Part shown: in pieces, positions 49,587 to 57,862 of the stretch
Position numbering within the stretch: position 1 is the stretch's first letter
Layout of the letters: each line of letters opens with the position of its first letter
From: Streptomyces sp. NBC_00525
GTDB lineage: Bacteria > Actinomycetota > Actinomycetes > Streptomycetales > Streptomycetaceae
Direction of reading: 5' to 3'
Assembly (NCBI RefSeq): GCF_036346595.1
Contig: NZ_CP107834.1
Coordinates: forward strand, 2,542,001 to 2,606,000
DNA length: 64,000 nt
The notes under the pieces: generated by a model
The model's database searches: none
The model's input: the letters and a program-made list of their open reading frames with translations, nothing else
What the model was told of the DNA's origin: nothing
Made by a program: the position numbers and the translations under genes

Positions 49587-50147
49587 GGCCTCCTTCTCAA
49601 CCCCCTAGCCCGGCACCAGCGAACTCACTCGACCTACCAGAGGTCTCCATCGCTGCGTGGAACCATTCCCCCTTCGGGTTCGGAAAACAACGGGGTCACG
49701 GCACCAGTCCAGCGGAGTGCGCATCCCTGTCGCCGTCCCAACCGGCCGTCCTTCGGACGGGAGTGCCTTCGCAGGACACGCACGGCACATGTGCGGCTGC
49801 GGGCAGAGTTGGCGAGCCGTGCGAAATGCCCGCGAAGGGCGAGCCGGCCCGGCACCGGGACGAGAAGTCGCACGAAGCTCACCGGCCCACCGACCGTGCA
49901 AGCACGGCAAAGAAGGCATGGGCAACGGGCAACCACCAAGCGGAAACATCTCTCTGACTGGTGGTACACCAGCGCATGGCCTGGTGTACCACCAGCAAAA
50001 CATGGAGATCACGAGGAGACATTCAGGACAACATCTCCAGGAGTCCTGACTCGCCACAGCCCAAACGCCCTGGCTCGGCCGACCGCACAGCGAGCCACAG
50101 GGGCATCCCACGCGGACTACAAGCGCCGCATGTCCAGAAAGAACTAG
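49587..50147. other. Gene-poor stretch with a decayed copy of the tRNA-Arg downstream region
   Basis: No convincing gene. Bases 49785-49865 (from cacatgtgcggctgcggg onward) are a diverged direct repeat of 48334-48413, covering the region before and the first dozen codons of the 103-aa gene. The preceding hairpin-like sequence is also present. Near 49960-50000, ctggtggtacaccagcg and ctggtgtaccaccag form an inverted repeat. This looks like an old duplication or successive insertions at the tRNA. Confidence 0.5.
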
Positions 50148-52400
50148 ATGCATCACCGAATACGAGCGAGCGCCCGTCTTGCTGCGCTCGGCGCGGCCGC
50201 AGCAATTCTGTTTGCCTCGCCCGGCGTAGCATCGGCCGCGCCGAGTCCGGCCGCACCGACGGCGACGCCGTCCGGGTCTGCTGAGGCTCCGGACACCAGT
50301 GGAGATTTCTCCGATGCCTCCCCTGCCCCGTCAGGTACCCCGCCCACTGCCCGGCCGACGGACGCGGCAAAGCAGAAAACCACTGCTCCGGAATCCCCCG
50401 CTCCCATTTCCGGGGCGGACACGCCGAAGCCGGAGGACCCTGCGACGGGGATGCCCGAGGGCTCCACGACGCCCCAGGAATCCGTAGCGCCGGATGGCGA
50501 ACTCAAGGCAACGCCCGAAGAGATCGCGGAGGCAAAAAAGGCGGAATCGTACTGGACTCCGGAACGCATCGCGGATGCAGTGCCTGCCAATCCGGAAAAG
50601 GGCGTTGAGGGATCGCCAACTCTTGGCAGCCTCATGAGATCTCCCTCGCACATCGACAACAACGGTGTGGCCACCGCCGGCGTCTTTCTGATCAGCCAGG
50701 ACGACGACCCGCAATCGGACCCCGGAAAGCGCGACCAGTTCTGTTCCGCGTCGTCGGTGGCTTCGCCCACCAAGTCACTGGTGCTCAGCGCCGCCCACTG
50801 CCTCAACGACAACGACCGGTTCCGCAATCTCGCTTTTGCCCCGGGGTGGAAGGTCGACCCGAACAAAAAATCCCAAGGCATCGCCCCCTACGGAATCTTC
50901 CCGATCAAGAAAGGAAAGATCTGGATCGACGGACGCTATCTCTCCCAGGGCACGGTGAAGGCGGATGACCTCGACTTCGCTTTCCTGAAGACCGGCCCGA
51001 ACTCCAAGGGTCAGTTCCTGGAGAACGCCACAGGGATGGGTAACCAACTGACCATGCTGCCCGCTGCCGGGAACCTGAACCAGAGGAACGTTTCCCTGAT
51101 CGGATTTCCGGGCGGGGCCAAGTCACCGCTGGTCTGCCCCTCGACCAGCACCAAGGAGTTCGAGGGACGATTCCTGGAGATAGCCTGCGACGGGTTTGCC
51201 CCTGGTGTGTCCGGCGGCCCGTTCCTGCGGAACTTCGATGGCAAACGGGGAGATGTCATCGGCGTGATCGGCGGATACAAGACGGGCGGAAAGTATGACA
51301 ACGTCTCCTATTCCTCCCAGTTCGACGCCGACGTGGTACGCCTGTACAACCAGGCGGTCAACGACTACGCGCCGGATCAGCCGACCGGGATCGACGGCAT
51401 GGGTGACGCCAACCTCTGGACCCATGCCGAAGCCGCCGCCACCGGCCAGTTCCACACGTCCTCGCAGAAGACGAAGGACGGCGACTTGATCGTCAAGTGG
51501 TCCGATGGAGAGGTCACCCTGTACCCAGGCGACCAGTCACAGGGCTTCTACACCGGCTGCGCTCCCGGCCAGCCCTGCGAGACCCAATTGGCGAAGCCCA
51601 ACAAGCTGTGGGCGGACCACGCCGAGGCCATCACTGCGGGCGACTACACCGGCTCCAACGCATTCGACCTGATGGTCAAGTGGAGCGACGGCGAAGTCAC
51701 GATCTACAAGGACATCGACGAGACGACAAAACTGCCGACCGCCACCGATCAGCACCCGGCGAACGAAATCAAGATCGCCGCCGCCGGTTCGACATGGAAG
51801 TACGCCAAGGGCCTGGCGACCGGCAAGTTCGGCGGCAACAAGTGGCCCGACGACGTTGTCGTGCGCTGGGTCGACGGAGAGGTGACGAAGTACATCAACG
51901 TCGACGGCACGGGTTTCCACGCCGAGCAGCAGCTCCAGGCCCCCAATAGCCTGTGGAAGAACCACGCCACGATCATCGCGGGCGGCGACTTCGACGGCAC
52001 CACCAACTCCGACTTCGACCTGCTCGTCCGCTGGTCCGACGGCGAACTCACCGTGTACGAGGACCTCGGTGCCAACAGCCTGAAGAAGGAGCGGAAGCTC
52101 AGGTCCGCGAACCAGCTGTGGACCCACTCCCGCGTTCTTGTGCCCGGCGAGTTCGGCGGCAATCTGTGGGAGGACGACCTCTTCGTCCGCTGGTCCGACG
52201 GAGAGGTGACGGTCTACGGAAACACCCAGGCCGACGCGCTGGGCCGGGAGTACCAGCTCGTGCCCCCGCCTGCCAAGGGCTCGGCGCTCCGACGCGCGCA
52301 GTACAGCGGTTGGGCTGGGAAAGAGGAGACTGCCGCCGAAGAGTCCTGTGCCTCGGTGTGCGGCCCCGGTCTGCTGCGGCGGATCACCACAGAGAAGTGA
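50148..52400 (+). CDS. Secreted trypsin-like serine protease with five WSDGEVT repeats
   Basis: A 750-residue exported protein. A Sec signal (LAALGAAAAILFASPGVASA) and a long Ala/Pro/Thr-rich linker come first. The chymotrypsin-fold domain follows, with His217 in VLSAAHCL, Asp about 276 in DDLDFAFLKT and Ser355 in GVSGGPFL. The C-terminal 350 residues hold five roughly 70-residue repeats, each with a G-F/Y-G stretch and ending WSDGEVTLY, WSDGEVTIY, WVDGEVTKY, WSDGELTVY or WSDGEVTVY, probably a beta-propeller of FG-GAP/VCBS type. It likely acts on an extracellular substrate, with the repeats binding protein or glycan. The ribosome-binding site at ATG 50148 is weak. Confidence 0.85.
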   Translation: MHHRIRASARLAALGAAAAILFASPGVASAAPSPAAPTATPSGSAEAPDTSGDFSDASPAPSGTPPTARPTDAAKQKTTAPESPAPISGADTPKPEDPATGMPEGSTTPQESVAPDGELKATPEEIAEAKKAESYWTPERIADAVPANPEKGVEGSPTLGSLMRSPSHIDNNGVATAGVFLISQDDDPQSDPGKRDQFCSASSVASPTKSLVLSAAHCLNDNDRFRNLAFAPGWKVDPNKKSQGIAPYGIFPIKKGKIWIDGRYLSQGTVKADDLDFAFLKTGPNSKGQFLENATGMGNQLTMLPAAGNLNQRNVSLIGFPGGAKSPLVCPSTSTKEFEGRFLEIACDGFAPGVSGGPFLRNFDGKRGDVIGVIGGYKTGGKYDNVSYSSQFDADVVRLYNQAVNDYAPDQPTGIDGMGDANLWTHAEAAATGQFHTSSQKTKDGDLIVKWSDGEVTLYPGDQSQGFYTGCAPGQPCETQLAKPNKLWADHAEAITAGDYTGSNAFDLMVKWSDGEVTIYKDIDETTKLPTATDQHPANEIKIAAAGSTWKYAKGLATGKFGGNKWPDDVVVRWVDGEVTKYINVDGTGFHAEQQLQAPNSLWKNHATIIAGGDFDGTTNSDFDLLVRWSDGELTVYEDLGANSLKKERKLRSANQLWTHSRVLVPGEFGGNLWEDDLFVRWSDGEVTVYGNTQADALGREYQLVPPPAKGSALRRAQYSGWAGKEETAAEESCASVCGPGLLRRITTEK

Positions 52401-52429
52401 GCAACAACCCACGTTGAGACGGTGGATAC

Positions 52430-52990
52430 ATGCGTATACGTCAATTCCTGCCGGTCTGCGTTGCAGCCGTCGGGCTGCTCGTCGGGTGTGCCGAAGCGGG
52501 CGAGGAGCCGAATGGGCCGGTGGATCGGTCGGCGGCGTCCGCCGAGCGGCCGAGCGGGCCGCCGGGTGACGGCAGCCGCGCCTGGGAGCCGGACGACGCG
52601 ATGCGGCGGGCGGAACGGGCTCTGGAAGCGGTCTCCGACAGCGACGCGCGTCCGGAACTCGTCCACGCCGCAAGCGCGTCCGTCGCGAGTGGCATGGACC
52701 AGGAGCACAAGGCGCCCGGCGACCGGCCGTACCTCCTCGGCATCACCTGTGACACGAACGGGATCGAGGAACTCACCCTCACCCTGTCGCGAGGCGATCA
52801 GGAGCAGGCGTACGGGATCGGGTGCGGGGACCCGGAGGCCGACCAGTTCAACATCCCCGCGGGTGAGCCGTTCACCGCACGGGTCGCCCCGGTCGAGAAC
52901 GGCACCGGCCTGATCCTGTGGCGCCTGGACACCATCGCCCGGGATGCGGTGGAGGGGTGTGACGACGACATCGATGGTTGTGACAGCTGA
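52430..52990 (+). CDS. Lipoprotein, hypothetical
   Basis: A 186-residue protein. The signal FLPVCVAAVGLLVGCAEAGE contains a lipobox (LVGC), so it should be lipidated and face outside. The mature part has a disordered start and then a small beta-rich domain (YLLGITCDTNGIEELTLTLS, then AYGIGCGDPEADQFNIPAGE) with two Cys that could pair, and ends GCDDDIDGCDS. No family is recognised. It lies 29 bases after the protease gene and may be co-transcribed. Confidence 0.75.
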   Translation: MRIRQFLPVCVAAVGLLVGCAEAGEEPNGPVDRSAASAERPSGPPGDGSRAWEPDDAMRRAERALEAVSDSDARPELVHAASASVASGMDQEHKAPGDRPYLLGITCDTNGIEELTLTLSRGDQEQAYGIGCGDPEADQFNIPAGEPFTARVAPVENGTGLILWRLDTIARDAVEGCDDDIDGCDS

Positions 52991-53031
52991 GCCGGTGGGC
53001 GGCCGCGCGGGGCCGTCTACCATCAGCCGGC

Positions 53032-53925
53032 ATGGAGTGGATGGAGCGCGTCGCCAAGTTGAGGCAGTGGACCAGGAGCGGGGCTCGGGCTCCGCACAAG
53101 CCGTTGCTGCTCCTGTACGCGCTCGGCCGGTTCCGGGCGGACGCCGACGGCGATCTGCCGTACACCGCCGTGGAGCGGGATCTCCAGCTCCTGCTGACCG
53201 AGTACGGGCCGCCCAACAAGACGACGCCCGCCTACCCCTTCCATCATCTGGTCAACGACGGGGTGTGGGAGGTGCGCACCGATCGTGGGCCCGGCAGCCC
53301 CGGAAGCGGGGTGCGGGATCTTCGGGAGAGCGGCGCCACCGGGCGGCTCGCGCCGGATCTGCGGGCGGCGCTGCGGCGTGATCCGCAGCTGCTCGGCAGG
53401 CTCGCGGGGCTGCTGCTCGACCTGCACTTCCCGCCCTCCCTCCACGGCGAACTGTGCGAGGCCGTGGGCCTGGAATCGGAGCCGGTCGAGACCGGGCCGT
53501 TCGCCGCGGCGCGCAGGAACCGGGACCCGCGCATGCGAGAGCGGGTGCTGGTCGCCTACGAGTACCGGTGCGCCTTCTGCGGCTACGACGGCAGGATCGG
53601 CGCGCTGCCGGTCGGGCTGGAGGCCGCCCATGTGCGCTGGTGGGCGTTCGAGGGGCCCGACGACATCGAGAACGGGCTGTGCCTGTGCTCCTTGCACCAC
53701 AAGCTCTTCGACCGGGGCGTCCTGGGTGTCGGGGACGGTCACCGCATCCTGGTCTCGCAGAGCTTCGTCGGCCACAGCGCGGCGGCCCGCGAGCAGGTCA
53801 TAGCCCTCGCCGGCCGTCCGCTCGTCGGGCCGCAGGCCGGCGCGGACCCGGTCGCCGCCGCTCACCGCGACTGGCACACCCGTGAGGTCTTCCGGGGCGA
53901 GCCGCGCCCCGCCGCGACCGCCTGA
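53032..53925 (+). CDS. ScoMcrA-like type IV restriction endonuclease (sulfur-binding domain plus HNH)
   Basis: A 297-residue protein. The N-terminal half (RAPHKPLLLLYALGRFRAD, then YGPPNKTTPAYPFHHLVNDG) matches from memory the sulfur-binding domain that reads phosphorothioate DNA in ScoMcrA/SprMcrA. The C-terminal HNH domain has Cys180 and Cys183 (CAFCGYDG), His200 (LEAAHVRWW), Asn214 (DIENGLCLC) and His222/223. Such enzymes cut foreign DNA carrying backbone sulfur (dnd) or 5-methylcytosine. ATG 53032 may be leaderless, because TACCAT ends nine bases upstream. If specific for 5mC, it would have to tolerate the C5 methyltransferase at 4.7-6.0 kb. Confidence 0.82.
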   Translation: MEWMERVAKLRQWTRSGARAPHKPLLLLYALGRFRADADGDLPYTAVERDLQLLLTEYGPPNKTTPAYPFHHLVNDGVWEVRTDRGPGSPGSGVRDLRESGATGRLAPDLRAALRRDPQLLGRLAGLLLDLHFPPSLHGELCEAVGLESEPVETGPFAAARRNRDPRMRERVLVAYEYRCAFCGYDGRIGALPVGLEAAHVRWWAFEGPDDIENGLCLCSLHHKLFDRGVLGVGDGHRILVSQSFVGHSAAAREQVIALAGRPLVGPQAGADPVAAAHRDWHTREVFRGEPRPAATA

Positions 53926-54013
53926 CCGCGCGCCCGACGCGCACGGCGGCGGGCCGGCCGTCCCCGGGTGGGAGCGGGCGGGCCGTCGCCGTGGTGCGGG
54001 GGGCCGGGGTGGG

Positions 54014-55411
54014 TCACGCCTTGGCGGGGGCGCGGTCGGGGCGCATCGTCAGGAGGGTGATGACGCCGCCCACCGCGGCGATCGCCGCGGCCGTGGTGAA
54101 CGCCGCGCTGTAGCCGTCCGTCAGGGCCGGCAGGTCGCCGAGGCGGCCGGCGCCCTGTGAGGTGGCCAGGGCGGTGAGGGCGGCCAGGCCGAGGGCCGAG
54201 CCGATCTGGTACGTGGTGTTGACGATGCCGGAGGCGAGGCCCGCCTGCTCCGCGGGGGCGCCGGACATGGCCGCCATCATGGCCGGGATGTACGCCAGCG
54301 ACATGCCGAGTGCGGCGACCAGCGAGGCCGGCAGCACGTCCGCGGCGAAGGAGCCGCTGGGCTCGACGGCCGACAGCCACAGCAGGCCGGCCGCGAGGAC
54401 GAGCAGTCCGCCGCCGATCAGCGGCTTGGCGCCGAAGCGGGCCAGCAGCCGCGCCGTGATGGCGGTCATGAAGACCATGAGCAGCACGGTCATCGGGAGC
54501 AGCGCGGCGCCGGAGGCGAAGGCGCCGTAGCCCAGGACCTGCTGGAGGTAGAGGTTTAGGAAGTACCACATGGGTATCCACGCGGCCCCCAGCAGCGCCA
54601 TGCCCAGGTTGGCCGAGCCGAGGCGCGGCACGCGCCAGATGCCCAGTGGCATCAGCGGCCGGCGCATCGTCTTCTGGAGGATCAGGAAGAGTGTCAGCAG
54701 GGCGGCGGCGCCGATGAGTTGGAGGACGGTCTGCGCGGTTGCCCAGCCGGTCTCGGGGGCCCGGACCACGGCGAAGACGGCGAGGGCGAGGCCGGCGGTG
54801 ACGGAGGCGGCGCCGAGTACGTCGATCGCTCCGCGGCTCGGGGCGACCGACGGCAGCAGCCCGGTCGCGGCGAGCGTGGCGAGGCCGATCGGGATGTAGA
54901 TGATGAACACCCAGGGCCAGCTGAGCCATTCGGTGAAGACGCCGCCGAGGAAGACGCCGGCGGTGCCTCCGGCGGGCGCGGCCGCTCCGTAGAGGGCCAT
55001 GGCCTTGCCGAGTTCCTTCGGGTCGTGGGCGAACAGCGTCATGAGCAGGGTCATCGCGGCTGGGGCGATCAGTGCCCCGCCGACGCCCTGGACGGCGCGT
55101 CCGACGACCTCGGCCCAGGCGGTCTGCGCGGCCGCCGCGACGACGGAGCCGGCGATGAGGACGCCCCAGCCTGCGGTGAACACCCGGCGCGCGCCGAGGA
55201 GGTCGGAGAGGCGTCCGCCCAGGAGCAGCAGTCCGCCGAAGGCGATGACGTAGGCGTTGAAGACCCACTGCAGGTCGCCCTGCGAGAAGCCGAGGTCCTT
55301 CTGCATCTCGGGGAGCGCGACCCCGATGATCGAGGTGTCCATGATCACCATGAACTGCGCGGTGGCGAGCACTGCGAGTGCCCACCAGCGCTTGGGACTG
55401 ACGGTTGGCAT
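54014..55411 (-). CDS. DHA2-family MFS exporter under CsoR-type operators
   Basis: A 465-residue fourteen-helix exporter. Signatures are TAQFMVIMDTSIIGVALPEM in TM1, GGRLSDLLGARRVFTAGWGV in the loop, and GRAVQGVGGALIAPAAMTLL. ATG 55411 has GGGGAAGG upstream. The promoter region carries two near-palindromes of the form TACCCC-N-GGGGTA (55474-55488 and 55508-55524), the operator type of CsoR/CstR-family repressors that sense Cu(I), persulfide, nickel or formaldehyde. No such regulator gene is in the window. The exported compound may therefore relate to metal or reactive sulfur/aldehyde stress. Confidence 0.88.
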   Translation of the reverse strand: MPTVSPKRWWALAVLATAQFMVIMDTSIIGVALPEMQKDLGFSQGDLQWVFNAYVIAFGGLLLLGGRLSDLLGARRVFTAGWGVLIAGSVVAAAAQTAWAEVVGRAVQGVGGALIAPAAMTLLMTLFAHDPKELGKAMALYGAAAPAGGTAGVFLGGVFTEWLSWPWVFIIYIPIGLATLAATGLLPSVAPSRGAIDVLGAASVTAGLALAVFAVVRAPETGWATAQTVLQLIGAAALLTLFLILQKTMRRPLMPLGIWRVPRLGSANLGMALLGAAWIPMWYFLNLYLQQVLGYGAFASGAALLPMTVLLMVFMTAITARLLARFGAKPLIGGGLLVLAAGLLWLSAVEPSGSFAADVLPASLVAALGMSLAYIPAMMAAMSGAPAEQAGLASGIVNTTYQIGSALGLAALTALATSQGAGRLGDLPALTDGYSAAFTTAAAIAAVGGVITLLTMRPDRAPAKA

Positions 55412-55473
55412 TGCCTTCCCCTCTCAGAGATCTCCGGGATCTCCCGGAGATCTCCCGGAATCAAAGCTCCTGC

Positions 55474-55488
55474 TACCCCCTCGGGGTA
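55474..55488. promoter_or_regulatory. CsoR-type operator 1
   Basis: TACCCCCTCGGGGTA has fully paired arms (TACCCC with GGGGTA) around a three-base centre. It is 63 bases upstream of the transporter ATG. Confidence 0.55.
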
Positions 55489-55507
55489 TCCGAGACGGGA
55501 CCATAAC

Positions 55508-55524
55508 ATACCCCTAGGGGGTAT
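55508..55524. promoter_or_regulatory. CsoR-type operator 2
   Basis: ATACCCCTAGGGGGTAT is symmetric apart from its centre and has the ATACCCC/GGGGTAT arms typical of CsoR/CstR-family sites. It lies 20 bases beyond operator 1, so both may be occupied together over the promoter. Confidence 0.65.
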
Positions 55525-55682
55525 GCATCGGTCGTGCGGGAATCAGCTCGTGCGGCCAACCCCGTCAAGTCCATGGGCTCAGGCGTTCGTTGCGCACTAA
55601 AGTTGCTCCATCACTGCTGGTTATGGGGTCGGGGCTCATTCGCGTGCGCGGACGGCGTCCCGGTGGGGAGGGCCTGCGCGGG

Positions 55683-57767
55683 ATGAGTCGTCGCTCCAAT
55701 GGGTTGGTCGGGATCTGGGCCGAGGCACAGCGCCAACAGCAGCTTCAGCAGGAGGCGCGAGCCAGGTATCAGCGCGATCAGGAGCGGGCGCAGCGGGCCC
55801 ACGAGCGCGAACTGGCGCGCAGTCAGCGGGAGCAGAAGGCGGCGTACCGGGAGCAGCGCGAGGCGGAGGCCCGGCGGCGTACGCGCGAGCTGGACGCCCG
55901 GGTCGACGCGCTCCAGGGGCTGTTGGCGGCCGGCTGCCGGGCCCCGGCGTTCCGGGCCGCCGCGCTGACCCGGCCGGAGCAGGTCGAGCCGTTCGCGCCG
56001 GGTCCGCTGGCGCAGCCCGTACGCATGCCCGATCCGGGGCAGTACGAGGCGCAGGGCGGCGGCTGGACCGCGGGGCGCCGCGCCCAGGCCCAGGCGGAGG
56101 CGCGGGCCAGGTTCGAGCGGGACTGGCAGGCGGCGCAGGCCGCCGAGGCACAGCGCCAGGCGCAGTACGCCACCTACCAGCGGCAGTACCAGCAGTGGGC
56201 CGACGCCCGGCTGGCGGAGATCCGGCGGCACAACGCGGGCGTCACCGAGATGACGGCCGGGCTGCGCAACGGGGACGCCGAGGCCGCCGTCGAGTACTTC
56301 TCGGCCGCGCTCTACGCCTCCACGGGCTGGCCCGACGAGCTCCCCCGGCAGGTGACGGCGGCCTACGACTCGGCGGCGCGGCAGCTGGTTCTGAACTGGG
56401 AGCTGCCCCGGTACGACGTCGTCCCGGAGGCCAAGTCGGTGCGGTACATGATCAACGCGGACCAGGAGAAGGAGTCGCCGCGGCCGGTCACGCAGCGCCG
56501 GGCGCTGTACCGCGACGTGCTCGCCCAGTGCCTGCTGCTCGTCCTGCGCGACCTCTTCGCCGCCGACGAGTTCGGCGCCCTGGAGTCGGTCGCGCTGAAC
56601 GGCTTCGTGGACGACCACGACCCGGCGACCGGGCGGCGGGTGCCCATGTTCCTCGGCACGGTGATGGCCCCGCGAGCGGACTTCGCCGAACTGCACCTGG
56701 AGCAGGTGAACGCGGTCAACTGCCTGGTGGACGGGTTGCGCGGGCAGTTGTCCACGCGCCCCGACCAGTACGCGGCCGTGCGGCCGGGCCGGGTCCCGGA
56801 GGACGTCGGCAACGGCGTCGTGACGCACGGCGGCGACGAGGAGCCGGACCTGTACGAGATGGACCCGCTGGCCTTCGAGTCGCTGGTAGCCGATCTCTTC
56901 CGGGCCATGGGCATGCAGGCGGTCACCACGCAGCGCTCCAACGACGGCGGGGTGGACGTCGACGCGCTGGACCCGGCCCCGATCCGGGGCGGCAAGATCG
57001 TCGTCCAGGTGAAGCGCTACCGCAACACCGTGCCGCCGACCGCCGTCCGCGACCTGTACGGCACGGTCCAGGACACCGGTGCCAACAAGGGCGTGCTGGT
57101 CACCACATCCAAGTTCGGCCCTGGCTCCCACACCTTCGCCAACGGGAAGCCGCTGGAACTCGTACCGGGCTCCGAACTCGTCGACCTGCTCCACCGGCAC
57201 GGGCTGCGCGGCCGGCTCGGCGGCGGCGGGGGCGGACCGGTGCCCGCCCCGCGGACGGCGCCGGACGACGAGATCCGGGACGGCGACCACAACGTGCTCG
57301 GCATGTACTGGTCGGGCACCGTCGCGCTGGACGTCTGCGCGCTCGTCTGCCAGGGCAACCGGGTCCTGGACGACGACCACTTCGTCTTCTTCAACAACCC
57401 GGCCACCCCCGATGGCACGGTGCGCGCGCTGATCCCCGTCGCGCCCGACAAGGCCGCGATCCGGGTCGACTTCGACGCCCTTCCGGCGCGCGCGGACCGG
57501 CTGGTCGTCATCGCGGCCGTCGACCCCGTCGCCAACCCCCACGCCGACCTGTCCGGCTTCACCGACGCCGGCATCCGGCTGCTGGACGCCGAACGCGACC
57601 CGCTCGACCAACTGGACGTGTCGGACGGCCGGCCCGGCGAGACCGCCCTCGTCCTGGGCTCCTTCCGCCGGCGCGCCAACGGCGACTGGGAGTTCGTCAC
57701 CGGCGGCAAGGGCTACCGGGGCGGCCTGGAGGAGCTGGTCCAGGACTTCGGCATCGAGGTCGAGTAA
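55683..57767 (+). CDS. Mrr-type restriction endonuclease fused to a TerD domain
   Basis: A 694-residue multidomain protein. Residues 10-200 are a Gln/Arg/Glu-rich coiled coil (QRQQQLQQEARARYQRDQER). A middle region without known motif follows. The Mrr_cat nuclease domain at about 395-515 carries FESLVADLFRAMGMQAVTTQ, GGVDVDAL (Asp425) and IVVQVKRYR (Gln442, Lys444). The C-terminal 170 residues (GMYWSGTVALDVCALVCQGN, then FVFFNNPATPDGTVRALIPV) are a TerD/tellurium-resistance domain. Mrr domains cut modified DNA, and TerD domains bind calcium in stress-response systems. ATG 55683 is used because upstream in-frame sequence is not protein-like. Confidence 0.88.
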   Translation: MSRRSNGLVGIWAEAQRQQQLQQEARARYQRDQERAQRAHERELARSQREQKAAYREQREAEARRRTRELDARVDALQGLLAAGCRAPAFRAAALTRPEQVEPFAPGPLAQPVRMPDPGQYEAQGGGWTAGRRAQAQAEARARFERDWQAAQAAEAQRQAQYATYQRQYQQWADARLAEIRRHNAGVTEMTAGLRNGDAEAAVEYFSAALYASTGWPDELPRQVTAAYDSAARQLVLNWELPRYDVVPEAKSVRYMINADQEKESPRPVTQRRALYRDVLAQCLLLVLRDLFAADEFGALESVALNGFVDDHDPATGRRVPMFLGTVMAPRADFAELHLEQVNAVNCLVDGLRGQLSTRPDQYAAVRPGRVPEDVGNGVVTHGGDEEPDLYEMDPLAFESLVADLFRAMGMQAVTTQRSNDGGVDVDALDPAPIRGGKIVVQVKRYRNTVPPTAVRDLYGTVQDTGANKGVLVTTSKFGPGSHTFANGKPLELVPGSELVDLLHRHGLRGRLGGGGGGPVPAPRTAPDDEIRDGDHNVLGMYWSGTVALDVCALVCQGNRVLDDDHFVFFNNPATPDGTVRALIPVAPDKAAIRVDFDALPARADRLVVIAAVDPVANPHADLSGFTDAGIRLLDAERDPLDQLDVSDGRPGETALVLGSFRRRANGDWEFVTGGKGYRGGLEELVQDFGIEVE

Positions 57768-57862
57768 CGCCCGCGGGCCGGCCCGCACCCCGGCCAGCCG
57801 CCCCGCACCCCGCCCCGCGAAATCCGCAGGCACTCCCCTCCCCCCGTACGGGAGGATGAGCC

